Source: Marinobacter guineae
GTDB lineage: Bacteria; Pseudomonadota; Gammaproteobacteria; Pseudomonadales; Oleiphilaceae
Length of the DNA stretch: 64,000 bases
Direction: 5' to 3'
Assembly (NCBI RefSeq): GCF_002744735.1
Contig: NZ_KZ319340.1
Location: forward strand, 1,211,030-1,275,029
Shown: piece after piece, positions 17,124-26,119 of the stretch
Numbering within the stretch: the first letter of the stretch is position 1
Layout: each line of letters begins with the position of its first letter
Translations under genes and position numbers: made by a program
Notes under the pieces: model-generated
Told to the model about the DNA's origin: nothing
What the model saw: only the letters and a program-made list of their open reading frames with translations
Database searches by the model: none

Positions 17124-18566
17124 ATGAACAAACGAGAAGTCGACGTTGCCATTATCGGTGCTGGGACCGCCGGCATGGTGGCCTACCAGCGTGTACGCAA
17201 AGTCACTGACAAGGTGGTCCTGATCGAAGCCGAGCAGTATGGAACCACCTGTGCCAGAGTCGGGTGCATGCCCAGCAAGTTGCTGATCGCGGCCGCCGAT
17301 AATGCTCATCAGATGCGGCTTGGCGAGCTTTTCGGGGTCTCTGCCGGAGGCGTTACGGTTGATGGCAGGCGGGTGATGGAGCGCGTGCGGGCTGAGCGGG
17401 ACCGGTTTGTGGGTTCCGTGATTCGTTCCGTGGAGAAATTCCCCGAAGAACATCGCCTTATGGGCCATGCCCGGTTCATCGGCCCGAACCGACTGGTTGT
17501 AGACAACGACGTGGAGGTTAACGCCCTGCGAATTATCGTCGCGACCGGCTCCCGGCCCAACATCCCCGGATTCCTGAAAGAAGCCAAAGATCGGCTGGTG
17601 GTGAATGACGATATTTTCGAGTGGCAGGATCTTCCCGACTCGGTAGTCGTATTCGGCCCGGGCGTGATCGGTCTGGAGCTCGGGCAGGCCCTGAGCCGGC
17701 TTGGAGTCCGCGTGCGGATGTTCGGGGTGGGTGGTGCTGTCGGTCCGATCCAGGACGACTCGATTCGTGACTATGCCCTGAAGACCTTCAATGAGGAATT
17801 TCCACTGGATCCGGACGCGGACGTCAAAAAAGTCGAGCGGGTTGATGACGGTGTTGCCATTACCTTTGCCGATGGCAATGGCGGCGAGAAAACAGAGATT
17901 TTCGATTACCTGCTGGCGGCAACCGGACGCCGACCCAATGTCGACGGGCTGGATATCCAGAATGCCGACATCGAGCTGGACAAGAAGGGAGCGCCGCTGT
18001 TTGACCCGCATACCCTGCGCTGTGGCCAGAGTCACATATTTATTGCCGGTGATGCCAATAACAGCCTGCCCTTGTTACATGAAGCGGCTGATGAGGGCCG
18101 GATTGCGGGCGACAATGCAGCCTCCTATCCGGACGTGCGTGCCGGTCTGCGGCGGACGCCGCTGGCGGTGGTGTTCACCGATCCGCAGATTGCCACCATT
18201 GGACTTACCATCAATCAGGTGGACGACCGCTGTCATGGCTGCTTTGCAGTCGGTGAGGTGTCCTTTGAAGACCAGGGTCGGAGCCGCGTTATCGGCAAGA
18301 ACCGCGGTCTGCTGAGGGTTTACGGCGAGCACGGTAGTGGTCTGTTTATGGGTGCGGAAATGTTCGGGCCGGCGGCAGAGCACCTTGCTCATCTCCTGGC
18401 CTGGTCGGCCCAGCGGCGACTGACGGTGAGCGAAATGCTGGAAATGCCGTTCTACCATCCGGTTATTGAGGAAGGCTTGCGGACGGCGCTTAAAGACCTG
18501 AATCGCAACCTCAACATCGGGCCGGTGCCGGAAGAGGGTTGTACCGATTGTGGGCCGGGAGTCTGA
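17124..18566 (+). CDS. FAD-dependent pyridine nucleotide-disulfide oxidoreductase (dihydrolipoamide dehydrogenase-like)
   Basis: A 480-residue flavoprotein of the lipoamide dehydrogenase/mercuric reductase family. It has the FAD-binding Rossmann motif (IIGAGTAGMVAY), a redox-active disulfide in CARVGCMPSK (the family normally has CxxxxC preceded by GGTC, here GTTC), the NAD-binding VVFGPGVIGLELGQ, and the C-terminal HPVIEEGL with the catalytic histidine. No 2-oxoacid dehydrogenase genes are nearby, so its partner is unknown and a stand-alone reductase role is possible. An AGGAG ribosome-binding site precedes ATG 17124. A terminal CTDCGPG adds two unusual cysteines. Confidence 0.88.
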   Translation: MNKREVDVAIIGAGTAGMVAYQRVRKVTDKVVLIEAEQYGTTCARVGCMPSKLLIAAADNAHQMRLGELFGVSAGGVTVDGRRVMERVRAERDRFVGSVIRSVEKFPEEHRLMGHARFIGPNRLVVDNDVEVNALRIIVATGSRPNIPGFLKEAKDRLVVNDDIFEWQDLPDSVVVFGPGVIGLELGQALSRLGVRVRMFGVGGAVGPIQDDSIRDYALKTFNEEFPLDPDADVKKVERVDDGVAITFADGNGGEKTEIFDYLLAATGRRPNVDGLDIQNADIELDKKGAPLFDPHTLRCGQSHIFIAGDANNSLPLLHEAADEGRIAGDNAASYPDVRAGLRRTPLAVVFTDPQIATIGLTINQVDDRCHGCFAVGEVSFEDQGRSRVIGKNRGLLRVYGEHGSGLFMGAEMFGPAAEHLAHLLAWSAQRRLTVSEMLEMPFYHPVIEEGLRTALKDLNRNLNIGPVPEEGCTDCGPGV

Positions 18567-18584
18567 TCCGGCCCCTGACCGAAA

Positions 18585-18860
18585 TCAACAGGTGTGGGGC
18601 TGGCTATGGGGCAAAGTTTCTGCAGCCACCCTTGTATTCTGCAGTCGACGAGCCCAGATCTTTTCATGGAAGAAGTAGGCAACCGTATTAATCGCCGGCT
18701 CCACCATGGCAATCAGGCTGCCGACCAGAAGGTCGCCGGTCAGCAGGTAAGCCACGGTGAAGGCAACCGAGAAATGCGTCAGGGCAAACGTTAACGTCTT
18801 GATTATTGACTGGTCGCCCTTTGCACCATGGTTGTGTACAAACAGTTTCAGCGCACTCAT
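18585..18860 (-). CDS. DUF2061 family small membrane protein
   Basis: A 91-residue protein with two membrane segments (about 22-42 and 45-65). It carries the family pattern SIIKTLTFALTHFSVAF, then GSLIAMVEPAINTVAYFFHEKIW. DUF2061 members are small inner-membrane proteins of unknown function. It is convergent with the disulfide oxidoreductase gene. Confidence 0.88.
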   Translation of the reverse strand: MSALKLFVHNHGAKGDQSIIKTLTFALTHFSVAFTVAYLLTGDLLVGSLIAMVEPAINTVAYFFHEKIWARRLQNTRVAAETLPHSQPHTC

Positions 18861-18943
18861 GGTTCACCCCGGTTTAGAATGTCTCTAGGTTAATTAAACG
18901 CCAGACGAGAATTATTGTTAAATGAATTGTTTTTTGATAAGTG

Positions 18944-18958
18944 ATAGGGCAAGACTAT
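18944..18958. promoter_or_regulatory. Possible OxyR half-site upstream of dps
   Basis: The 15-bp dyad ATAG-N7-CTAT matches one half of the OxyR consensus. It lies about 135 bp upstream of the Dps-like gene, a class commonly controlled by OxyR. The second tandem half-site is not evident, so this is suggestive only. Confidence 0.35.
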
Positions 18959-19091
18959 GTTTTTTGGCGTCTGCCAAAGCACGGATTAAACCGCGCTATC
19001 GGAGGTATTGGCGAACTAAACTTCACAAATTTCAGTTATCTGGCGTACTGTCAGGTCATAGCTGCTTCATTTGCTGTCAAGGAGACACACT

Positions 19092-19565
19092 ATGAGTAAA
19101 AACTTTATTGGTCTGGATACTGAAAAGACTGCCAAACTTTCCGATTCGTTGAATGATCTGCTGTCCAACTACCAGATCTTTTACATGAACGTGCGCGGGT
19201 ATCATTGGAACATCAAGGGTGACAATTTCTTCGAGCTGCACGTGAAGTTTGAAGAGCTCTACGATGACCTGTTGCTAAAAATCGACGAGATTGCAGAGCG
19301 GGTGCTCACCCTCGGCCATCGCCCTGCGCACGCCTACAGCACCTACATCGAGCGTTCCGAAGTGCCTGAGCGCAAGGATGTTTCCGATGGAAAGGAAGCA
19401 ATGGAAAACATCGTTGAGAGTTTCGCCAAACTGATTGGCAAGCAACGCGAGCTGCTGAGCCTCGCCGGTGAGGCAGAGGACGAAGGTACCGTGGCGCTGA
19501 TGAGCGACTACATCTCTCAGCAGGAAAAGACGGTCTGGATGTACCGCAGTTACCTGGACCACTGA
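19092..19565 (+). CDS. Dps family ferritin-like DNA-protection protein
   Basis: A 157-residue four-helix-bundle protein. YHWNIKGDNFFELHVKFEELYDD (split over residues about 37-60) carries the intersubunit ferroxidase ligands His, Asp and Glu that are typical of Dps. These dodecamers oxidise and store iron with peroxide as oxidant and protect DNA under stress or starvation. A good ribosome-binding site (AAGGAGA) precedes ATG 19092. The long AT-rich upstream region contains a possible OxyR half-site. Confidence 0.93.
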   Translation: MSKNFIGLDTEKTAKLSDSLNDLLSNYQIFYMNVRGYHWNIKGDNFFELHVKFEELYDDLLLKIDEIAERVLTLGHRPAHAYSTYIERSEVPERKDVSDGKEAMENIVESFAKLIGKQRELLSLAGEAEDEGTVALMSDYISQQEKTVWMYRSYLDH

Positions 19566-19589
19566 GCACGGGTTCTACGTACAAATCCG

Positions 19590-19617
19590 GTGGCGGCCTT
19601 AGGGTCGCCATTTTTTT
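19590..19617 (+). terminator. Terminator after dps
   Basis: A short GTGGCG...CGCCA hairpin followed by seven T residues, 25 bp after the Dps stop codon. Confidence 0.75.
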
Positions 19618-19726
19618 GCCGCTGTAACGCTCCCGCCTTCAAATTGTCTTCTGTCTAACGCATTTATGTCACCTTGCTTCAATAGGGTGTGTCGTGAACC
19701 AACACACTTTAGAAGATGAGGCGAAT

Positions 19727-21451
19727 ATGGAACTGCGCAAATCCCTCCTTGGTACCGCCATCCTGGCGTCTGTTCTCGGTCTTGCCGGCTGTGATGGCGA
19801 TGATGGAAATGACGGTGCACCGGGCACCAGCCAGACACTTGTTGAACTGAATGTATTGGGCTCCTACCAGGCGGAAGGAGAGGTTTTTGACAAGAGTGCT
19901 GCCGAGATTGTTGCTCACGATCCGGCCAATCAGCGCCTTTTCGTTGTCAACGCCCTTGCCAGCACAATCGACGTTCTAGACATCAACGATCCATCCTTGC
20001 CGGTAAAACTGGGTACCATTGACGCTACCGCTGAGGGCGCTGCCGCCAATAGCGTGGCGGTCTATGGTGATTTGGTGGCGGTGGCCATCGAAGCGGAAAA
20101 CAAGCAGGCAAATGGCAAAGTGGTTTTCTATAACAGTACGGACCTCAACAAGGCAGGTGAGGTTGAGGTTGGCGCCCTGCCAGACATGGTTACATTCACC
20201 CGCGATGGCCAGAAAGTCCTGGTGGCCAACGAAGGCGAGCCTAACGACGACTATAGCGTGGACCCTGAAGGCTCTGTCAGCATTATTGAACTGTCCAACG
20301 GCGTAGCGTCTGCCACCGTGACCACCGCCGGATTCACCGGCTTCAATGCTGACCAGGCAGACCTGGAAGCGGCTGGCCTGCGGGTATTCGGCCCCGGCGC
20401 AACACTGGCCGAAGACCTGGAGCCGGAATACATTGCCGTATCCATCGACAACACCAAAGCCTGGGTAGCCCTGCAGGAAAACAACGCCGTGGCCGAGCTG
20501 GATATCGCCGCCAGTGAAATTACTGCCATCGTGCCGCTTGGTTTCAAGGACCACAGCATCATCGGCAACGAACTGGACGCCAGCAACCGTGACAGCGGCA
20601 TCAACATCCGCAACTGGCCGGTGAAAGGCATGTACATGCCTGATGCCATCACCAGCTACGGCTACAACGGCAAAACCTACTACCTGACCGCTAACGAAGG
20701 CGATGCGCGCGACTACGACGGCTGGACCGAAGAGTTCCGCATGGGCGACCTGACCCTGGACCCAGCCAGCGACCTGGCGGGCATCGCCAACCTGCTGGAC
20801 GAAGCCAACTTGGGCCGCCTTAAAACCACTTCTACCATGGGCATCAGCAACGGCTGTAATCCTTCACAGTTGCCTGCCGACCTGGGTGATCTCAACGGCG
20901 ACGGCAACGTGGACGTGGACGACGTTGGGTTCTATGTGGAAAACAACTGCGAGTACGACACCCTGTACAGTTACGGCGCGCGCTCCTTCAGCATCTGGAG
21001 TGTCGACGGCCAGCGCGTGTTCGACAGCGGCAGCGAGTTTGAACGCATCACCGCCAACCTGATCCCCGACAACTTCAACGGCAACAACGACGAAAACTCC
21101 TTCGATAACCGCTCAGACGACAAAGGCCCAGAGCCGGAAGGCGTGACCGTTGGCGAAATCAACGGCCAGACCTTCGCCTTTATCGGCCTGGAACGCGTTG
21201 GCGGCATCATGGTTTACAACGTTACCAATCCTCAGAACGCACAATTCGTGCAGTACCTGAACAACCGGGATTTCTCAGTGTCCCAGGATGATCTGGAAGC
21301 TGGAATGGCCGGTGATCTTGGCCCCGAAGGCCTGGCGTTCATCGCCGCAGAAAACAGCCCCAATGGCAAGCCCATGCTGGCGGTTGGCAACGAAGTGAGC
21401 GGCACCACCACCTTCTATGGTATTGATGTTATTGAACTGACTGCGGACTGA
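19727..21451 (+). CDS. Choice-of-anchor I family beta-propeller lipoprotein
   Basis: A 574-residue exported protein. The signal peptide ends in the lipobox LAGC, and the next residues (DGDDGNDGAPG) form a flexible acidic spacer. The body repeats beta-propeller strands (RLFVVNALASTIDVLDI, KVLVANEGEPNDDYSVDPEGSVSIIEL, YYLTANEGDARDYDGW) typical of this surface or periplasmic family, whose function is unknown. Around residue 388 there is a calcium-loop-like insertion, LNGDGNVDVDDVG, resembling dockerin or EF-hand loops. ATG 19727 is preferred over 19694 because it gives a clean signal peptide. A strong terminator follows. Confidence 0.82.
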   Translation: MELRKSLLGTAILASVLGLAGCDGDDGNDGAPGTSQTLVELNVLGSYQAEGEVFDKSAAEIVAHDPANQRLFVVNALASTIDVLDINDPSLPVKLGTIDATAEGAAANSVAVYGDLVAVAIEAENKQANGKVVFYNSTDLNKAGEVEVGALPDMVTFTRDGQKVLVANEGEPNDDYSVDPEGSVSIIELSNGVASATVTTAGFTGFNADQADLEAAGLRVFGPGATLAEDLEPEYIAVSIDNTKAWVALQENNAVAELDIAASEITAIVPLGFKDHSIIGNELDASNRDSGINIRNWPVKGMYMPDAITSYGYNGKTYYLTANEGDARDYDGWTEEFRMGDLTLDPASDLAGIANLLDEANLGRLKTTSTMGISNGCNPSQLPADLGDLNGDGNVDVDDVGFYVENNCEYDTLYSYGARSFSIWSVDGQRVFDSGSEFERITANLIPDNFNGNNDENSFDNRSDDKGPEPEGVTVGEINGQTFAFIGLERVGGIMVYNVTNPQNAQFVQYLNNRDFSVSQDDLEAGMAGDLGPEGLAFIAAENSPNGKPMLAVGNEVSGTTTFYGIDVIELTAD

Positions 21452-21467
21452 TTCCAGGGTGCCACAG

Positions 21468-21510
21468 AAAACCGGGAGGCGTCGGTAACGGCCCTCCCGG
21501 TTTTATTTTT
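21468..21510. terminator. Rho-independent terminator between convergent genes
   Basis: A perfect 12-bp stem (AAAACCGGGAGG with its complement) and T-rich 3' flank. It lies between the propeller lipoprotein and the flavoprotein genes and can function on both strands. Confidence 0.88.
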
Positions 21511-21517
21511 CGCAGAT

Positions 21518-22642
21518 TCAGACAGCGATTTGAAGCGGAGGCACTTCCTGGTGCAGAAACCACTTCTCCGTCACAACCTTTCTGGTAAACCAGTGCGAGC
21601 GCATTAGGGTGCTTGCCAGCGGCATCTTGACCCAGTCAGGCACCTGCCACCCCTGTTCTGAGTCAGTAGCCCGGTTACCGAAGCGTTCGGCAATGGCATC
21701 GCCGTAGACCTGCAATGACGACGCCGAATAATCCGGCGCACGTCGAATCACATCTGCCGCCATCAGGGCGGATTCGATGGCGGGTCGGATGCCCTCGCCA
21801 CTCTGGGTATAGGCGAGACCTGCCGAGTCACCGATCAGTAGAATGCCATCATCCACCAATGGGCGCTCCGCATGAGCGTACAGAAGGTAGGCGTGGCCCT
21901 TGAACCGTCCGGGCAGGTCTGCCGGGATCCGTCCGGTTGATTTCATCTCTTCCACAAATGCCTGCAGGTGGCCGGTCAGTTTGTGGTTGTCTTCCCGGCC
22001 CAGGCCGATATTGAGGTAATTGCCTTTACGGAAGACCCATGCGTAGCCCTTGAGGTCCCGGCAGAACCAGAGCTCCGGTGTGTCGCCCCGGGCCTGGCAG
22101 GCAGAGGCCTGCTCCGGTGTCATCTCGAATTCAACTTCCTTGGCCGCAACTACCGTCTCATGGCCCCCCGGGCCATCGCCAAGCAGCCGCGCCACCGGGC
22201 AGAAGTGTCCTCCAGCGCCAACTACCAGAGGTGCCTCCCAGGTGTCGTTAATGACCCAGTTGCCCTCTCTTCGTGCAATCGATTTGACGGGTGTGGAAAG
22301 CTGTTTCGGGGAGGTGACCCGGCTGAGCAGAAAATCGTCGAACTCGCACCGGCGGATGCCATAACTGACCACATCGCCGTGATCGTTTTCCACAGCAGCT
22401 TGCCCCATCATGCCAATGCGGAAACGCCGAATTGGCTGCAGGGTTCGGACGGTACCATAGTCTTGCAGGTCGACATTCAGGGTTTCCATCACTGCAGGCG
22501 TTACCCAGCCTGCGCAGGTTTTGTCTCTGGGGAAGTCCTGTTTATCAATGATCAGTATTCGCTTGCCGCTGTTTTCTAGAGCGCTGGCCAGAGTGGAGCC
22601 GGCCGGGCCGGCACCGACGATGATCAGGTCGTAATAGTCCAT
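21518..22642 (-). CDS. Geranylgeranyl-reductase-like FAD oxidoreductase
   Basis: A 374-residue flavoprotein. It has the N-terminal FAD motif IIVGAGPAGSTLA, a cysteine-containing TCAGWVTPAV, and GILLIGDSAGLAYTQSGEGI, the block common to geranylgeranyl reductase and related FAD-dependent hydroxylases and reductases. Its start overlaps the stop of the upstream cyclopropane-fatty-acid-synthase gene (TGATG at about 22642), so the two are cotranscribed and translationally coupled. Acting on a lipid acyl chain or isoprenoid is therefore plausible, but the substrate is not known. Confidence 0.8.
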   Translation of the reverse strand: MDYYDLIIVGAGPAGSTLASALENSGKRILIIDKQDFPRDKTCAGWVTPAVMETLNVDLQDYGTVRTLQPIRRFRIGMMGQAAVENDHGDVVSYGIRRCEFDDFLLSRVTSPKQLSTPVKSIARREGNWVINDTWEAPLVVGAGGHFCPVARLLGDGPGGHETVVAAKEVEFEMTPEQASACQARGDTPELWFCRDLKGYAWVFRKGNYLNIGLGREDNHKLTGHLQAFVEEMKSTGRIPADLPGRFKGHAYLLYAHAERPLVDDGILLIGDSAGLAYTQSGEGIRPAIESALMAADVIRRAPDYSASSLQVYGDAIAERFGNRATDSEQGWQVPDWVKMPLASTLMRSHWFTRKVVTEKWFLHQEVPPLQIAV

Positions 22643-23955
22643 CAGCCCTCCTCAGGTGCGGCGGGAAAATTGTAGAGATCCTGCCGGCTTTGAGGCAACT
22701 GGTTATTGTCACTGTGGGCGAAGACTACCTGGAACAGTTGCAGGTTGCCTGCCCGGAATGCCGACATGGAGCCAGCCAGGTACATGCGCCATGCCCGGGT
22801 AAAGTGTTCGTCGTACATGGCGGTTACCTTATCCTCGTTCTCGGTAAAGCGCTCCATCCAGTGGCTGAGGGTTTGAGCGTAGTGCAGGCGCAGATTTTCG
22901 ACATCCAGTACCGAGAAATCGCTGTGTTCGCAAATCTGCATGAATTCGCCGATGCTTGGAGGATAGGCCCCGGGGAAAATGCGCTTTTCAATCCAGGCAT
23001 TCATGAGCATCGGGCGATTACGACCGATGCTGTGTAGCAGGGCAATGCCGTCGGGTTTGAGACTCCGTTTAATCAACTCGGACATGGCCTCGTAATTTTC
23101 CTTGCCCACATGCTCAAGCATGCCGATGGACACAAAGGCGTCGTACTGGCCACTAATGTTGCGGTAGTCGTCCTCAACGTACTCGACAAGATGATCGAGC
23201 CCCTGTTTATGGGCCTCCTTTCGAGCGTAGTCCAGCTGCTCCCGGGAAATGTTGTAGGAGTGGACTTTCACCCCGTAGTTGCGGGCCATGTAGCGGGCCA
23301 GCCCGCCCCAGCCGCAGCCAGCCTCGACAACGGTCATGCCTGGTTTGAGCCGGAGTTTGCGGCAGACGTGTTCCAGCTTGGCCAACTGGGCCTGTTCCAG
23401 GCTCAGGTCCGGAGTTTCGTAATAGGCACAGGTGTACTGCATTTCGGCGTTGTCCAGCCATAGCCGGTAGAACTCGTTACCGAGATCGTAATGGTGATGG
23501 ATGTTTTCCTTGGCTTCGGAGATGCCGGTGGATCGGGGGGCGTGATTGCGCCACAGCGCGTCCAGCCATTTCGGCCATTTCTGACGGGCCTCATGAACCG
23601 CCCGGTAAAGAGCCTCCATCAGGTCCGGCAAATCGCCTTCCACTTCCAGCCGGCCAGCAGCGTACAGATCACCAAAAGCCAGGTTGGGATTGGTGACCAG
23701 AGCATACAGGGCCTTGGGATCGGTCAGGTGCAGGGTAAATTCCGCGCGCTGCTCATCAGGCTCGATGACATCGCCGTTCCAGAGCCGGAATCGGACCGGT
23801 GGGTTGCCGGCCATGCGCAGAAGCTTGGCAATCAGCCACCGTTCATAGGTATGGGGCGACCGGTCAACACGGGTGTTTTCCAGTGGCAGTGTAAGCACGT
23901 GGCTCTTCTGTTCGGTTCCCGTGTCACGGGCTTTCCGGGCCGTACTCTGATTCAT
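22642..23955 (-). CDS. Cyclopropane-fatty-acid-synthase family methyltransferase
   Basis: A 437-residue S-adenosylmethionine-dependent enzyme. The SAM site VEAGCGWGGLARYMA, HHHYDLGNEFYRLWLD, GMLEHVGKENY and FPGAYPPS near the C-terminus match Cfa enzymes, which add a methylene to unsaturated acyl chains of membrane phospholipids. The N-terminal domain (about 1-140) is present, so it is full length. It is coupled to a flavin reductase, an unusual partner for a plain cyclopropane synthase, which leaves methyl-branched or otherwise modified lipids as an alternative product. Confidence 0.88.
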   Translation of the reverse strand: MNQSTARKARDTGTEQKSHVLTLPLENTRVDRSPHTYERWLIAKLLRMAGNPPVRFRLWNGDVIEPDEQRAEFTLHLTDPKALYALVTNPNLAFGDLYAAGRLEVEGDLPDLMEALYRAVHEARQKWPKWLDALWRNHAPRSTGISEAKENIHHHYDLGNEFYRLWLDNAEMQYTCAYYETPDLSLEQAQLAKLEHVCRKLRLKPGMTVVEAGCGWGGLARYMARNYGVKVHSYNISREQLDYARKEAHKQGLDHLVEYVEDDYRNISGQYDAFVSIGMLEHVGKENYEAMSELIKRSLKPDGIALLHSIGRNRPMLMNAWIEKRIFPGAYPPSIGEFMQICEHSDFSVLDVENLRLHYAQTLSHWMERFTENEDKVTAMYDEHFTRAWRMYLAGSMSAFRAGNLQLFQVVFAHSDNNQLPQSRQDLYNFPAAPEEG

Positions 23956-24141
23956 GGACTCCGCTCTCCCTTGATAACCTCAACATCAATGTTTTTGCCG
24001 ACGTTTTTTGCGCCAGGGTTCCCGAATACCAGTCTGAGAATCGCCGGTTGTCTGTTCAGTATAGAAAACTGTCAGGTTTTGTCATGTGGGAGAGATATAG
24101 AACAAAGCTATAGGGAAGATAAAAGCGGGGGGCACCTGGTT

Positions 24142-24174
24142 AACAAGGCCGGGTCCACAGGGCCCGGCCTTGTT
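24142..24174. terminator. Strong hairpin after the TRAP operon
   Basis: A perfect 12-bp stem (AACAAGGCCGGG with its complement) around a 9-nt loop, just past the TRAP large-permease stop at 24182. It lacks a long T-run, so it may stop transcription weakly or protect the 3' end. Confidence 0.6.
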
Positions 24175-24181
24175 GGGTGAG

Positions 24182-25477
24182 TCAATAGGTGGCACTCATC
24201 CCGAACCACTCGGGGAAAACTACGATCAGGGCCAATACCAGTATCTGGATCAGGATAAAGGGGATGATACCCCGATAGATATCAATGGTCCTGACTTCCG
24301 GTGGCGCCACGCCCTTCAGGTAGAACAGCGCGAACCCGAACGGTGGGGTCAGGAAGCTCGTCTGCAGGTTCATGGCGATCAGAATGGCAAACCAGAGCAT
24401 GTTGATGCCCATGGCTTCGGCCACCGGTGCCAGGATTGGCACGATGATGAACGAAATCTCCACAAAATCGATAAAGAAGCCGAGGATCAGAATCACCAGC
24501 ATGGCGAGGATGATAAAGCCCCAATGCCCACCGGGCAGCATGTGCAGCCAGTCTTCCAGCAGGTAATCACCCCCGGTGTAACTGAAGACCATGGAAAATG
24601 CGGTTGCGCCAATCAGGATGGCGAAAACCATGGCGGTCACCTTCACGGTATCCTTGGACGCGTCCCAGACCATCTGGAATGAAAACTGCCGGTAAATAAT
24701 CGCCAGGACTACCGCGCCCACACCGCCAAGGGCTGAGGATTCGGTCGGTGTTGCGATGCCGGTGAAAATGGAACCGAGGACGACCACAATCAGCGCCAGG
24801 GGCGGGATGATGGCCAGCAGCGCATTCAGGACTTCTTTCTTGCGGCTGACCCCGGCGATCTCGGGCATGGCGGGAGCCATCTCCGGCTTCAGGCGAGTTA
24901 GGATGAGGATATAGGCAATATAGAGTCCCACCAGTACGACGCCGGGAATGACGGCTGCCCTGAACAGATCGCCCACCGGCAGGCCGAGCACATCGCCGAG
25001 TATGATCAGGATAATGGACGGCGGCACTATCTGCCCCAGGGTACCGGAGGCGCAGATGGTTCCAGTACTCAGGCGCTTGTCATATTTATGCGCCAGCATG
25101 ACCGGCAAGGAGATCAGGCCCATGGCCACCACACTGGCACCGACGACACCGGTAGAGGCTGCCAGCAAAGCACCGACGAGGATGGTGGAAATGGCCAGAC
25201 CGCCCGGCAGGCCGCCAAACAGACGCCCCATGGAGGTCAAAAGCTGTTCCGCCAGCCGCGTACGCTGCAGCACTACGCCCATGAAAATAAACAGAGGCAC
25301 GGCCATGAGCACCTTGTTCTGCATCACGCTCATGATCCGGAACGGCATGAAGGCGAACAGGTCCATACCTTCCGCGAAGACCCCGAAGAACAGCGCTACA
25401 CCGCCAAAGGTAAAGGCCACCGGGAAGCCCACCATCAGCATGAAGAGGGCAACGACGAACATAATCATGCCGATCAT
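24182..25477 (-). CDS. TRAP transporter large permease (DctM type)
   Basis: A 431-residue protein with about 12-13 membrane segments. It shows the TRAP-T signatures VPLFIFMGVVLQRT, STGVVGASVVAMGLISLPVML, GTLGQIVPPSIILIILGDV and TPTESSALGGVGA. This subunit forms the sodium-driven elevator path for an organic acid delivered by the binding protein. It overlaps the small permease gene by four bases (ATGA). Confidence 0.94.
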   Translation of the reverse strand: MIGMIMFVVALFMLMVGFPVAFTFGGVALFFGVFAEGMDLFAFMPFRIMSVMQNKVLMAVPLFIFMGVVLQRTRLAEQLLTSMGRLFGGLPGGLAISTILVGALLAASTGVVGASVVAMGLISLPVMLAHKYDKRLSTGTICASGTLGQIVPPSIILIILGDVLGLPVGDLFRAAVIPGVVLVGLYIAYILILTRLKPEMAPAMPEIAGVSRKKEVLNALLAIIPPLALIVVVLGSIFTGIATPTESSALGGVGAVVLAIIYRQFSFQMVWDASKDTVKVTAMVFAILIGATAFSMVFSYTGGDYLLEDWLHMLPGGHWGFIILAMLVILILGFFIDFVEISFIIVPILAPVAEAMGINMLWFAILIAMNLQTSFLTPPFGFALFYLKGVAPPEVRTIDIYRGIIPFILIQILVLALIVVFPEWFGMSATY

Positions 25478-26019
25478 GCCAAGCCTCCCGCACTGTGCTC
25501 TACTTCGTAGGATTTTTCACCGGACATGACGCGCAGGGCGAACGTCGCCATGTTCAGACCCGCGGCGGCGATGAAAAACGCCGTTAGCGGGATCACCGAC
25601 TTGATGATCCAGCGCTGGGGCAGGCCGCCGGGGTCACCGCTGCCTTCCCCCATGTTGTAGGAGTCGAGGGCATAATCGTATCCGTAGATGCCAATCAGGT
25701 AGGCAAACGGAATAACAAAAATGAGTGCGCCGACCAGGTTCACCCAGGCTTTGGCCTTGTTGCTCCATTTGGTGTAAAGAACATCCACCCGGACGTGGCC
25801 GTCGGTGCGCAGAGCGTAGGGAATGCCCAGCATGAAGACCACCGAGTACAGGTGCCACTCCATCTCCTGCATACCAATAGACACTTCGTTAAACGCGTAG
25901 CGGGCCACGACGTCGAAAAATACGTTGGCGGCCATCAGTATCATGGCCACACAGGCCACCCAGCCGCAGAGATTGGACAGGCGGGCCAGGCCCTCGTCCA
26001 GTTTGATAATCCAGCGCAT
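25474..26019 (-). CDS. TRAP transporter small permease (DctQ type)
   Basis: A 181-residue protein with four predicted membrane segments. NEVSIGMQEMEWHLYSVVFMLG and ALRTDGHVRVDVLY are the canonical DctQ blocks. It pairs with the large permease to form the membrane complex. ATG 26019 is chosen because AGGACC lies just upstream and because the family N-terminus begins there; an in-frame ATG at 26055 adds 12 residues without similarity. Confidence 0.92.
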   Translation of the reverse strand: MRWIIKLDEGLARLSNLCGWVACVAMILMAANVFFDVVARYAFNEVSIGMQEMEWHLYSVVFMLGIPYALRTDGHVRVDVLYTKWSNKAKAWVNLVGALIFVIPFAYLIGIYGYDYALDSYNMGEGSGDPGGLPQRWIIKSVIPLTAFFIAAAGLNMATFALRVMSGEKSYEVEHSAGGLA

Positions 26020-26073
26020 TACAGGTCCTCCGCCAACCGGATTGGCGATTTTCAATTGCTATAAACGACAAAA

Positions 26074-26100
26074 CCGGGATCACTCTGTGAGCGATCCCGG
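26074..26100 (-). terminator. Intra-operon hairpin between dctP- and dctQ-type genes
   Basis: An 8-bp GC-rich stem (CCGGGATC with its complement) lies between the binding-protein stop and the small-permease start. On the minus strand a TTTTG run follows. Such a partial terminator would give more binding protein than permease, a common ratio in these operons. Confidence 0.65.
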
Positions 26101-26119
26101 CTCCTTTTCAGTCGTTATC

